Position numbers and translations under genes: made by a program. Below the pieces are notes generated by a model. The model did not search any database. It worked only from the letters and a program-made list of their open reading frames with translations, and had not been told where the DNA came from. Positions 44,507 to 54,900 of a stretch of 64,000 bases of DNA are shown here, one piece after another; the stretch's first letter is position 1, and each line of letters opens with the position of its first letter. The stretch comes from JAJKIP01 sp037200685 (lineage in GTDB: Bacteria > Bacteroidota > Bacteroidia > Chitinophagales > Chitinophagaceae): positions 129,630 through 193,629 of the forward strand of contig JBBCIG010000015.1 of assembly GCA_037200685.1 (NCBI GenBank). The letters run 5' to 3'.

Positions 44507-45163
44507 TCAAAGCCCCATACTCCGCGCCGTAGTAATAAGCGAGCTAACATTGGTAACATTCAGTTTGCGAAAAATATTATGCCGGTGTATATTGATTGTT
44601 CTAGGAGAGAGAAATAGTTTTTCCCCGATTTGGTTGGAAGTAAGGCCGTCCATTATCAATTGAAGGATTTCAATTTCCCTGCTCGTAAGTGCCGGGTAAC
44701 CTTCTTTCTTATCAGGATACATTTTTTTTTCCACCTGGATTATCTTTTGGATCTGTTCACACAAATAAAAATTCCCTTTACTGACTTCAAGTATAGCCGA
44801 AAATAATTCATCAGCGGGAGAGTCTTTTGTAACGTAGCCCATTGCGCCCAATGCTTTCATTCTTTTCGCATAGGCGGGAAAAATAAATTTAGAGACCGCA
44901 ATGATTTTAGATGAAGGAGAGAATTGACGGATCAGCCTTGTAACTTCAAACCCGTCTATTGGCCCCATGCTAATATCGAGCAAAACAATGTCCGGCTTTT
45001 TCGTCTTCGCCATTTCCACGGCGATAGTACCCGTCACGGCTTTACCGCATATATCATAGCGGTCATCTTTGCAAAAAATAGAATGCCATAAATCAAGAAG
45101 CATTTGGTGATCGTCTGCGAGAAGAATAGAAATCTTCTTCGTTTTGGTGGAGGAGACATTCAT
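44507..45163 (-). CDS. NarL/LuxR-type response regulator
   Basis: 218 residues. Receiver domain 11-130 with acidic pair D17-D18, phospho-acceptor Asp63 in VLLDISMGPIDG and Lys in YVTKDSPADEL. The C-terminal LuxR-type helix-turn-helix is ALTSREIEILQLIMDGLTSNQIGEKLFLSPRTINIH in shorter form. No histidine kinase is in the window. It is divergent from the surface operon beginning at 45708 across a 544-bp gap, so it could regulate that operon; this is positional inference only. Confidence 0.9.
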   Translation of the reverse strand: MNVSSTKTKKISILLADDHQMLLDLWHSIFCKDDRYDICGKAVTGTIAVEMAKTKKPDIVLLDISMGPIDGFEVTRLIRQFSPSSKIIAVSKFIFPAYAKRMKALGAMGYVTKDSPADELFSAILEVSKGNFYLCEQIQKIIQVEKKMYPDKKEGYPALTSREIEILQLIMDGLTSNQIGEKLFLSPRTINIHRHNIFRKLNVTNVSSLITTARSMGL

Positions 45164-45707
45164 AGATAAGGTGGCTTTGGTATGTCAAGATAAGTAAGAC
45201 GAAATAATTAAACAAAAATTGATTCTGAGGTTGCTTTAGCATGACAATTGTCAAATGTTTCGATGTGCCAATATCGAACGAATGTTATTTCGATAACATT
45301 TTCTTGTTATATGTATAGGTATTTATCTCTATTTTTTGAAAATAAATGGATGATTTTGTTTAACTAAATAAAAAACCCAATATTTTTTCAGTGTTGATTT
45401 TTTTTGATCAATGATCGTTACCAGTTTTCATGACAGGTATATAAAACAGGATCGTTATAAAAAAAATCAATAAGAAATTATGTAAAACAGGAAAACCAAC
45501 ATCTTAAAAGCCATCAACCACCATTAACCATTTACCTTGCTTATGAACCAGCCACAACGTTCATGCAGTATACCTGCACACTTTCATCTTTCCTTTTTAT
45601 CCCAATCCTTAGACGGTATTTTTTCGAAAATACAGATTTGAAAGAGTTGCAATACAATTATTTCAACTTTTAATATCATTAATTAAAATTCCTACACTCA
45701 AAAAATA
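45164..45707. promoter_or_regulatory. Divergent intergenic region with operator-like hairpins
   Basis: No gene. It contains the palindrome GACAATTGTC (45243-45252), a perfect hairpin AATGTTAT-TTCG-ATAACATT (45281-45300) with a UUCG tetraloop, and several TTTCGAT/ATCGAA words between them. These could be response-regulator sites or a leader structure. No exact TAnnTTTG was found before 45708. Confidence 0.4.
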
Positions 45708-47549
45708 ATGCTAATGCGTAGAATATCCTTCCTAATAATAAGTGCAATTATTTTATTTATTGGGCGATTGCAAGCTCAAACTCCACCAGTTTCGAATATC
45801 CCCGGTACAGTAGAAGCTGAAGATTTTGCCTCTGTTGCAGGGGGAATATTTTCTTCATCTACCAACGATGTAGGTGGAGGGTTAAGATTACAAGGAATTG
45901 CGCCGGCATCTGGTTCAACGGTTGTAGGTTGGATGGAATACAATGTGAAAATAAACCAAACAGGAAGTTACACACTTACATTCAGAGTAGGGACTCCACA
46001 AAGTGGTGCCCAATTTCGTGTAAAACTTGGAGGCACCACATTAGCAACTGTAAATATGGTCAATACCGGTGATTGGGGTGTTTGGGGCGATGCTGTTCAT
46101 GATCAAACTATATCTCTGACTGCATCAACTAACACCCAAACACTGCGTATAGAATCAACTGGAGGAGGAACTTGTGATCTTAACTGGATTAAATTTATTT
46201 TAACAGGCAATCAACCTCCGACAGTCAGTGCAGGAACAAACCAGGAAATTATTTCTCCGGCTTCGTCAGTCACTTTGACTGGAACAGCCAGTGACCAGGG
46301 CGGGTCAATTAGCGGTGTGCAATGGACACAATACAGTGGCCCCACTGAATCAGTAACTATTGTTAGTCCAACTTCACTGACAACGAATGTTACAGGATTA
46401 ACAACAGGTGTAAGAGGTTTTAGGTTAACCGCTACAGATAATCAGGGTGCTACAGCCTTCAGTGATGTAACAGTAACAGTGAATGCATCAACTGCCCCTA
46501 CGGCTGATGCAGGCTCTCCACAAACGATTACCGGAACCCAAGTAACTTTAACCGGTAGCGGTCAAGCAAATAATGGCGGTTCCATCAGTTCATATGCATG
46601 GAGTAAAATCGAGGGTAATTCTGTTACCATAACATCTCCTAATGAATCTACAACAACCGTTACTGGACTCTCTGTCGGTACTTATAAATTCAGGTTGACC
46701 GTTAAACAAAATGACAATCAAGAAAAAACAAGTGATGTAATCATCACAGTTACAACGGCTGGAACATTAGCTGTTTCCGCAGGTGGTACAGGGCAAGGCA
46801 CATTTACTGCAGGTTATCTTAAATCTCCCGGAGGCACATCGGCCTTTACAACTTCTGCTACCATACCAACTACTGACATTACAGGTGTCTTGACTGTTGC
46901 AAAAGGAGGGACAAATGCAACAACTAAAGAAGATGCACTTGCTAGCTTGTTACCCGCTTTCGTTAGTGGAAAATATTTAAAAGTTGACGGATCAACTGTT
47001 ATTTGGGCGGATGCACCAACTTCCGGGGGAGGGTCTTCAACTTACATATTTAATTCTCCCTTAAGTCACTCCGAGGGAAATGTAACTATTACCCAGGCAA
47101 CTTCCGGTACGCCTGGCTATTTGTCCAGCACAGATTGGAATACGTTTAATAATAAGTTATCGTCTCAATGGATAACAGGTGCTAATAATACCATTTATTA
47201 TAACACAGCAAATGTTGGAATTGGTGTAACAAACCCGGCATATAAATTAACCGTTGGTGGCACAATTGGCGCCAGGAAAGTAAAGGTAACCTCGGAAACA
47301 TGGGCCGATTATGTCTTTGAAAAAAATTACAAGCTTCCCACACTTGCAGAAGTAGAAAAATATATAGAGGAGCACAAGCATCTCCCTGAAATCCCATCAG
47401 CGAAAGAAGTAGAAAAAAATGGGGTAGATGTTGGTGATAACCAGGTATTGCTCCTGAAAAAGATTGAAGAGTTGACACTTTATCTTATTGAACAGAATAA
47501 GAAAATTGAAAAACTTCAGCAAGAAATAAATACCATTAAAAATAAATGA
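45708..47549 (+). CDS. Surface protein with CBM6-like and PKD/REJ-like domains
   Basis: 613 residues with a signal peptide (MLMRRISFLIISAIILFIGRLQAQ). First domain (about 32-165) matches carbohydrate-binding module 6 (VEAEDFASVAGGI...GWMEYNVKINQTGSYTLTFRV). Two Ig-like K319/PKD repeats follow (about 170-260 and 262-350; PPTVSAGTNQEI, PTADAGSPQTITG). The C-terminal part is a tail-fibre-like low-complexity segment ending in WADYVFEKNYKLPTLAEVEK and a coiled coil, a module I know from Bacteroidota surface proteins. Stop overlaps the next start (ATGA). Confidence 0.8.
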   Translation: MLMRRISFLIISAIILFIGRLQAQTPPVSNIPGTVEAEDFASVAGGIFSSSTNDVGGGLRLQGIAPASGSTVVGWMEYNVKINQTGSYTLTFRVGTPQSGAQFRVKLGGTTLATVNMVNTGDWGVWGDAVHDQTISLTASTNTQTLRIESTGGGTCDLNWIKFILTGNQPPTVSAGTNQEIISPASSVTLTGTASDQGGSISGVQWTQYSGPTESVTIVSPTSLTTNVTGLTTGVRGFRLTATDNQGATAFSDVTVTVNASTAPTADAGSPQTITGTQVTLTGSGQANNGGSISSYAWSKIEGNSVTITSPNESTTTVTGLSVGTYKFRLTVKQNDNQEKTSDVIITVTTAGTLAVSAGGTGQGTFTAGYLKSPGGTSAFTTSATIPTTDITGVLTVAKGGTNATTKEDALASLLPAFVSGKYLKVDGSTVIWADAPTSGGGSSTYIFNSPLSHSEGNVTITQATSGTPGYLSSTDWNTFNNKLSSQWITGANNTIYYNTANVGIGVTNPAYKLTVGGTIGARKVKVTSETWADYVFEKNYKLPTLAEVEKYIEEHKHLPEIPSAKEVEKNGVDVGDNQVLLLKKIEELTLYLIEQNKKIEKLQQEINTIKNK

Positions 47550-49012
47550 GTTTTCGCAGTACGATATTATTTATGCTGGCGATGACTGCCGTGCTGTTTG
47601 TACAAGCGCAAACTGATTCTACAAATAGAGAGAATATAGTTTCAATAAAATACCTGGAACAAATCTCCTCTAAGTCAAATCAGCTAGAGCAAAAACTGGA
47701 CAAGCAATCTGATAAAGCAATACAGCAATTGCAAAAACAAGAACAACGCATTTTAAAGAAGCTTTCAAAAATTGACTCATTAAAAGCAAAACAACTTTTG
47801 AGTAATGCTACAGAACAGTATAAAAACCTGGAAGAGAAATTAAACAATAAAGTTTCAGGACTTAAACAATATATCCCATCGCTTGATACTTTAGGTACAT
47901 CATTAAAATTTTTACGTCAAAATCCTGAACTGCTATCTAAAACAAAACAGGCAAAACAAAAACTGGATGATGCATTAAGTAAAGTAAAAGGCTTGGAAGG
48001 TAAATTTCAAAAAGCCGAAGACATAAAGAAGTTTTTAAAGGAAAGAAGGCAATACTTAAAGGAACAATTGCAGCAATTAGGGTTCGCTAGAGAATTAAAA
48101 AAGCTGAACAAACAAGTGTACTACTACAGTGAACAATTGAATGAATACAAGACATTATTGAAAGACCATAAAAAGGCTGAACAAAAAGCAATAGAGCTTT
48201 TAAGCAAAACAAAATTGTTTAAAGATTTTATGCGAAAGAACAGCCAGTTGGCTTCTTTGTTCCGTTTGCCCGGCGGCGACCCCTCCTCCTTTGGAGGAGC
48301 CGGAGGAGGTTTTGCAAGCCTCGCAGGTTTACAAACAAGGGCGCAAGTAAATAACCTTATTCAGCAACAGGTCGCTGCAGGCGGACCGAATGCGCAGGCG
48401 CAATTCCAGCAAAACTTAAAAGATGCACAAAGCCAGTTAAACGAACTAAAAAATAAAATACTTAATTCTCCTTTGGCGAAGGGTGGTAGCAGTGACGACA
48501 TCATGCCGGAAGGATTTAAGCCCAACAATCAAAAAACAAAAAACTTTTGGAACAGGCTGGAATACGGAACGAATATCCAGTCACAAAAACCCAACGGTTA
48601 TTTTCCCGTAACAAGCGATATCGGATTATCACTCGGCTATAAAATAAATGATAAAAGTGTAATAGGAGTGGGAGCGAGTTACAAATTGGGATGGGGGCAG
48701 AATATCCGCCACATCAATATCACACACCAGGGAGCGGGGCTTAGAAGTTTTGTTGACTGGAAGATAAAAGGTTCATTCTGGATCAGTGGTGGATATGAAA
48801 TGAATTATCAAAATGAATTTAACCGGATCAATGAATTAAAAAGTCTGAATGCCTGGCAACAAAGCGGACTAGTTGGATTGAGCAAAGTTGTTTCATTGAA
48901 AACAAAATTTTTCAAGAAAACAAAACTACAGTTGCTCTGGGATTTATTGAGTTACCAGCAGGTACCGAGAACGCAGCCCATCGTATTCAGGCTGGGATAT
49001 ACATTTAAGTGA
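47546..49012 (+). CDS. Coiled-coil protein with C-terminal beta-barrel-like domain
   Basis: 488 residues. Signal peptide (MSFRSTILFMLAMTAVLFVQAQ), then about 210 residues of heptad-rich coiled coil (SKSNQLEQKLDKQSDKAIQQ; LKDHKKAEQKAIELLSKTK), a Gly-rich linker (PGGDPSSFGGAGGGFASLAG), and a C-terminal 150 residues with alternating aromatic strands (YFPVTSDIGLSLGYKINDKS ... FRLGYTFK) ending in an outer-membrane-barrel-like aromatic. I do not know a name. Overlaps the previous gene by four bases, so the products are made together; it might anchor or secrete the YD/Rhs proteins. Confidence 0.7.
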   Translation: MSFRSTILFMLAMTAVLFVQAQTDSTNRENIVSIKYLEQISSKSNQLEQKLDKQSDKAIQQLQKQEQRILKKLSKIDSLKAKQLLSNATEQYKNLEEKLNNKVSGLKQYIPSLDTLGTSLKFLRQNPELLSKTKQAKQKLDDALSKVKGLEGKFQKAEDIKKFLKERRQYLKEQLQQLGFARELKKLNKQVYYYSEQLNEYKTLLKDHKKAEQKAIELLSKTKLFKDFMRKNSQLASLFRLPGGDPSSFGGAGGGFASLAGLQTRAQVNNLIQQQVAAGGPNAQAQFQQNLKDAQSQLNELKNKILNSPLAKGGSSDDIMPEGFKPNNQKTKNFWNRLEYGTNIQSQKPNGYFPVTSDIGLSLGYKINDKSVIGVGASYKLGWGQNIRHINITHQGAGLRSFVDWKIKGSFWISGGYEMNYQNEFNRINELKSLNAWQQSGLVGLSKVVSLKTKFFKKTKLQLLWDLLSYQQVPRTQPIVFRLGYTFK

Positions 49013-49067
49013 GAGGTGAATAGTGCGAAATAAAAATCGATACAATCAAAACGATATAAAAAAACGT

Positions 49068-51959
49068 ATGATGAAAAGAACTTTTTTGTTTTTCAACCTT
49101 GTGCTGGCAATGTACAATGGCTACGGACAACATTATGCAAGCCCCACTTATTTGCCGCCTTCCCCCATAGCCCAGGCGTTTAAACTATACGGTGATATAC
49201 CTGTTTCATACAGTACTGGTGTGCCGGATATATCTATTCCAATTTATACCATACAGGCGGGAGAATTTTCCTTTCCCATCACCTTGCGCTATCACCTTAA
49301 ATCATTAAAACCCTCCGGTTGCAGAAGCAATGTAGCCCTTGGCTGGACACTGGACTACGGGGGCATGCTGTCCCGGACTATATATGACCTGGCGGATAAT
49401 GGAACTATTGAGACTTATTCTGACAATAGTGCTGGTGGAACTGGCAGCAGTGAAGAGTTGAAGGATCTTGCAAAAGTGGTTGATGGCCCCGATTCAGAAT
49501 ATGATATTTTTAATTATAACCTGAATAGCGGTGAAGGGGGAGAGTTTATTATTACTGGTTATAACTACGTTCAAAACGCCTACACTCAATTAGGCAGGAA
49601 ACCTGTAAAAATAACCAATGGTACTGGTCCTGGTAATTATGGCAGTTACGATATCAGTACCGATAAGGGAGTTGTATACAAGTTTGGTTATAACCAGGTG
49701 ATCAAATCTTATAGCCCCCAGAATTACGGCTATCCTTCGTCCTGGCTTTTATCGCAGGTTGTTTTTCCAAATAACAAGAACATAGACTTTACTTATGAAG
49801 ATGGTAGCATGTTCCTGGCCCGAAATACACAAAATCAGCTTACCATATATTATGACAACAGGCAGCAGGTTTACCAATCCGGTGGGGAACTCATTGGTCC
49901 CGGACCTTGCTTTCCAGAAACTTCCCCTCAATATTCTCCAGTTCCATCTTCCTATGACGTTCAGTATGATGAAAAAAATATAAAAGAGATCAATTTTCCC
50001 AACGGAAAGATTGTATTCACTTTAAGCAGCGATAAAAAAATTATTACAGGGGTAAAGGTGTACGATCTGGTGCAGCTGATACAGGAATACCAGTTTATAC
50101 TTTCCTCCAACGTTGCTATGGGAGAAATGAAATTCCTGGATAAGATTGTGGTGAAAGATAAAAATGCCAGTACGGTGAATGAGTATAATTTTCAGTATAC
50201 GAATCCGACTTACTTTATTGATGAAAACGCTACTGTTGACTATTGGGGCTATTACAATAACTCAGTCAATATATACAGAGGTTTTCCAGATGGTCAATAT
50301 ACGTATACGCTGAATACCTCGGTAAATTCACAAACAGGTACATGGACCATCGGGGGAGGGCAATCCAAGAATGCCACGAGTGACTGCATGACTAATACAC
50401 TAAAGAAGATCATTTATCCTACAGGGGGAGAGACAGAATTTGTATATGAATTGAATCAATTAACCCCTCCTGTTTTTGGAGATGGGCCAAGAATAAAACA
50501 AATCATTAACCGGGACGGTAATAATAATACCATTACTAAATCTTTTTTATATGAAATTCCCCCAGATCAATATATCCCCCAACAGGCGGATTTTAGTAGT
50601 ACAAATTTTGACATAACACTTTGTACCTATGGCCACGAGGCAGGAACGGTCAGAACTACTACAAGGGTTTATAGCGCTGATATTACCAGCAGGATTGCTG
50701 CCAGTCTTGCTGAATGTCATTATAATAAGGTAACAGAAATTATAGGTGGTTTCAGTAATATCGGCATGAATGTTTATTATTTTATGCATCATCAGCATAC
50801 GAAGGTTACTCAATATAATCCTTCCGGTGGGCCAAAGTATGTTCTTTACAAATACAAAGGATGGGGTAGTGATCTCTTATACAAAAAAGAAAGTTATAAA
50901 AAAAATGAGCTTACTACCCCGTTAACTATAGATAACTATACTTACGCATACCATGAGGATGGGCAGAATTACAAAAATTCTGTTATTAACAAAATGACGG
51001 AATATCCATTTGTTGTTCAGGTAGGAGATCCGGATTTTAATGCAGACAATGATATATATCAGCGGGAGTATTTATTAAATTCTAATTATACCACAAACCC
51101 AGACATGTTAACAGACGTCTATGCCTTTTATAACTATGATATTGTTCCGGGCTGGATAGAGTTGCAAAATGAATCACACCTGGAGAATACGCCCAATGGA
51201 ACAATAGTTACCTCTACCGAATACGCATACGAAGGTGCACAACCGTATTTTCCTTCCAAGATTATGACCACTAAAAGCGATGGCAGTAAAAGCGTGGTAG
51301 ATAAAACCTATCCTTACGATTATGGCGCTACCGAACCATACCATACCATGACCACCAGGAACATCATCGCCCCCACCATTCAGCAAACCTTAAGTAAGCA
51401 GGCAGTGGGCAGCAGCCCTGTTTTGCTCAAAGCAAATAAAACCAATTACCAGGACTGGGGTAATAATATCATCCAGCCCGTGACTATACAGGAAGCAACT
51501 GGCACCAGCGCCATAAGCAACCTGGAAACCCGCATTCAGTTTGATAGTTATGATGATAAGGGAAACGTAACAGCAGCGGCCAAAGCCCACGATGTACAGA
51601 AAGTATTTCTCTGGGGATATAACAAAAGCTATTTGATGGCCGAAATAACAGGCGCTTCGTTCAGCAATATTCTGGCTACACCAGGATTGAACACAACCAT
51701 CATTGAAAACGCTGCCGGTATTTATACCGATGCGCAGGTACGAACAGAGCTTAATAAAATACGCAGCTATTGGTCTTCCGCCCAGGTGCTCACTTATACA
51801 TATAATCCTTTAATAGGTATTACCTCCCAAACAGATATCAATGGCCGTACTATTTATTACGAGTATGATGATGCTGGCAGGCTTAAATTGATAAGAGATC
51901 AAAATGATAAAATAATAAAAAAGATAGATTATAAATACCAAAGCACTATTTCAGAATAA
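49068..51959 (+). CDS. YD-repeat (Rhs-like) protein, first shell half
   Basis: 963 residues from MMKRTFLFFNLVLAMYNGYG (signal peptide); a GTG at 49023 upstream is rejected because it spoils the signal. N-terminal part carries the pattern GDIPVSYSTGVPDISIPIYT...FPITLRYHLKS, followed by long beta-rich sequence and YD repeats, ending YYEYDDAGRLKLIRDQNDKI in variant form. There is no toxin domain at the C-terminus. It lies 15 bp before the large Rhs gene, so the two may build one shell. Confidence 0.78.
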   Translation: MMKRTFLFFNLVLAMYNGYGQHYASPTYLPPSPIAQAFKLYGDIPVSYSTGVPDISIPIYTIQAGEFSFPITLRYHLKSLKPSGCRSNVALGWTLDYGGMLSRTIYDLADNGTIETYSDNSAGGTGSSEELKDLAKVVDGPDSEYDIFNYNLNSGEGGEFIITGYNYVQNAYTQLGRKPVKITNGTGPGNYGSYDISTDKGVVYKFGYNQVIKSYSPQNYGYPSSWLLSQVVFPNNKNIDFTYEDGSMFLARNTQNQLTIYYDNRQQVYQSGGELIGPGPCFPETSPQYSPVPSSYDVQYDEKNIKEINFPNGKIVFTLSSDKKIITGVKVYDLVQLIQEYQFILSSNVAMGEMKFLDKIVVKDKNASTVNEYNFQYTNPTYFIDENATVDYWGYYNNSVNIYRGFPDGQYTYTLNTSVNSQTGTWTIGGGQSKNATSDCMTNTLKKIIYPTGGETEFVYELNQLTPPVFGDGPRIKQIINRDGNNNTITKSFLYEIPPDQYIPQQADFSSTNFDITLCTYGHEAGTVRTTTRVYSADITSRIAASLAECHYNKVTEIIGGFSNIGMNVYYFMHHQHTKVTQYNPSGGPKYVLYKYKGWGSDLLYKKESYKKNELTTPLTIDNYTYAYHEDGQNYKNSVINKMTEYPFVVQVGDPDFNADNDIYQREYLLNSNYTTNPDMLTDVYAFYNYDIVPGWIELQNESHLENTPNGTIVTSTEYAYEGAQPYFPSKIMTTKSDGSKSVVDKTYPYDYGATEPYHTMTTRNIIAPTIQQTLSKQAVGSSPVLLKANKTNYQDWGNNIIQPVTIQEATGTSAISNLETRIQFDSYDDKGNVTAAAKAHDVQKVFLWGYNKSYLMAEITGASFSNILATPGLNTTIIENAAGIYTDAQVRTELNKIRSYWSSAQVLTYTYNPLIGITSQTDINGRTIYYEYDDAGRLKLIRDQNDKIIKKIDYKYQSTISE

Positions 51960-51974
51960 CCACAAATTGGTTCA

Positions 51975-54900
51975 ATGAAAAGAAACCTGTATATACTATA
52001 TATTATTGCGCTGTGTGCAACCAGTAAAGCAATAGCCCAAAGGCCGGTACCGGCTGCGTACAACAATGATATTAAGATCAACTATGTTCGTACATGGGAT
52101 GCCATAGCGCCTGAAAGTGATCCCAATAATTTTACAATAACCTCTGCGGTTACACATTCAAGAATGACCACCCAATATGTTGATGGATTGGGCAGGCCAA
52201 TTCAAACAGTTATTAAAAAGGGTTCATTAGAGACCTCCTCGGGTGCGTATGCTGATGTAGTAAGCCCGATAGTATATGATGAGTTTGGCAGGGAGCAATT
52301 TAAATATTTACCTTTTGTTTCCACCACTAATAATGGCTTTTTCAAAATCAATCCTTTCCAACAGCAGGCTACTTTTATGAATGCACAATACAGTGCACAG
52401 GGCGAAACCTATTTCTATGGGAAAACTGTTTTTGAGGAATCACCTTTAAACCGGGTATTAAAAACATTTGCGCCAGGTAATAATTGGATAGGGCAGGAAG
52501 GAACAGATGCACAAACATGCCAGACATGGACGATAGGTGGGCTCAACTATAATGCCTGCGAGCCATTGGACCATTCTATCAAAATAAAGTATGAAATAAA
52601 CAGGGCGAGCGATGATGTGAAAATATGGAATGTTACAAATGTAACTGGAGGCTTTGGAAACTATGTGATAACTGGGGCATATCCTGCCGGGGAACTTTAT
52701 AAAACTATTACCATGGATGAGCACAACAAACAGGTAATAGAGTTTAAAGACAAGGAAGGGAAAATTATTTTAAAGAAAGTGCAGCTGACTGCCAATATGG
52801 ATTTGGGAGATGGAAGTAGCACCAGCTATGATAAATGGCTTTGCACCTATTATATCTATGATGATTTCAACAATCTTCGATGCGTAGTTCAGCCGGAAGG
52901 GGTAAAACTGCTTATTCAAAATAGTTGGAACATTGCAGCGCTGAATAATAATATCCTAAATGAACAATGCTTTCGCTATGAGTATGATCATCGCAACAGG
53001 ATGATCGTAAAAAAAGTGCCCGGTGCTGGTGAAGTTTATATGGTTTATGATGTAAGGGACAGGTTAGTGTTTACGCAGGACGCTAAGATGCGCAGCAGCA
53101 ATAAATGGTTAGCTACGATTTATGATTTGCTGAACAGGCCTGTACTGACCGGCATGCTGACCTATACGGGTACTATAACCCAACTGCGGGACTTTGCGGC
53201 CGATCCTAGTAATCTAAACAATAGCACGACTATCACAGTACAGGGTTCAGCGATACCAACTGATCTTGGATTTAGTGTAAGGGAGCCAGGAAGGCCGGAT
53301 TATTATGCTTCGCAAAGCATCGAGTTCAGGGATGGTTTTGAAAGTGAATCAGGGGCCAACTTCATTGCGGAAATAATCACCGGCACTTCAACTCCTTCTT
53401 CCTTTGTTGTTAATGGAAACCCTTTTCCTCCCGGCGCAAACTTTATTGCTCTTACCCTTTCTTATTTTGATAATTATACGGCTACGCAAAAAGTCTACGA
53501 TAATGCGGATAACTCTAAGCTGACATCAGGCGACCCCTATCCGGAAACGCTGCCGGGCACTGCTTCTTCGTTAACAAAAGGAATGATGACATCCACAAAA
53601 GTGTGGGCCATGGAAGATGCAGGTGATTTAACCAAAGGAAGATGGCTGGAAACAGTAAGTTATTATGATGATAAGGCAAGAGTAGTGCAGGTGCAAAGTG
53701 ATAACATCACCGGCGGTAAGGAACAGGTGACAAACAGGTATGATTTTTCAGGAAGAGTGCTGTGCAGTTACCAGGTGCACAATAACCCATTAGGCACTGC
53801 AGCAACAGTACGTATCAAGACCAATATGGAATACGATGCGCTGGGAAGATTGCTGTCTGTGAAAAAACAATTGAATGATGCAGGCGATACAAAACCCATT
53901 TTGCAAAACGAATACGATGTATTGGGACAGTTAAAGAAAAAGACATTAGGAAACTCATTGGAGTCCCTTACGTATGATTACAATATCCGTGGTTGGATGC
54001 TGGGTGCCAATCGTAGTTATTTATCAACACAGGGACAGTCAGGCACAACAAGATTCGGGTTTGAATTAGGGTATGATAAAACAACAAATAGTTCAGGCCG
54101 GAACTTTTTAGGATCAGGCATGTTCAATGGAAATATAACAGGCATGGTATGGAAAAGTGATGGAGATGATATTAAGAGAAAATATGATTTTGCTTATGAT
54201 GCGGCTAATAGATTATTGCAAGGCTTGTTTGAACAGGATGATGCATCCGGTAGCTGGAACCACAGTACTATGGATTATACGATGAAGATGGGGGATGGAT
54301 CGGATCCCGACAAAGCCTATGATTATAATGGTAATATCAAAGCCATGAAGCAATATGGCTGGAAACTGGGGGCGCCTGCGTCATTGATAGATGACCTGGC
54401 TTATACTTATATACTTAATACAAATAAGCTCAAAAATGTAGTCGATTTTACAAACGATGCCCAGACAAAACTTGGTGATTTCAGGACGGCGGCGACACAT
54501 TCACAAGCTTCGGCAAAATCTGCCCTCACTGCCAATAGTACTTACTCTCAATTTAATGCTATCACAGATTATAGCTACGACGACAATGGTAATTTAATGA
54601 TGGATGAAAACAAAGCTATCGCTTCCATTACCTATAACCATCTCAACCTTCCGGCAGTGATAACAATTGCAGGCAAAGGCACAATAACTTATGTGTATGA
54701 TGCAGCGGGAAATAAGTTGAAAAAAACGGTGGCAGAGGCAGGACAAGCCCCAAAAACAACATTTTATATTGGCGGCACTGTTTATGAAAATGATGCATTG
54801 CAGTTTATAGCGCACGAGGAAGGAAGAATAAGACCAACGCCGCAAAGTCCAACAGCACCATTTGCATTTGATTATTTCTTAAAAGATCATTTAGGAAATG

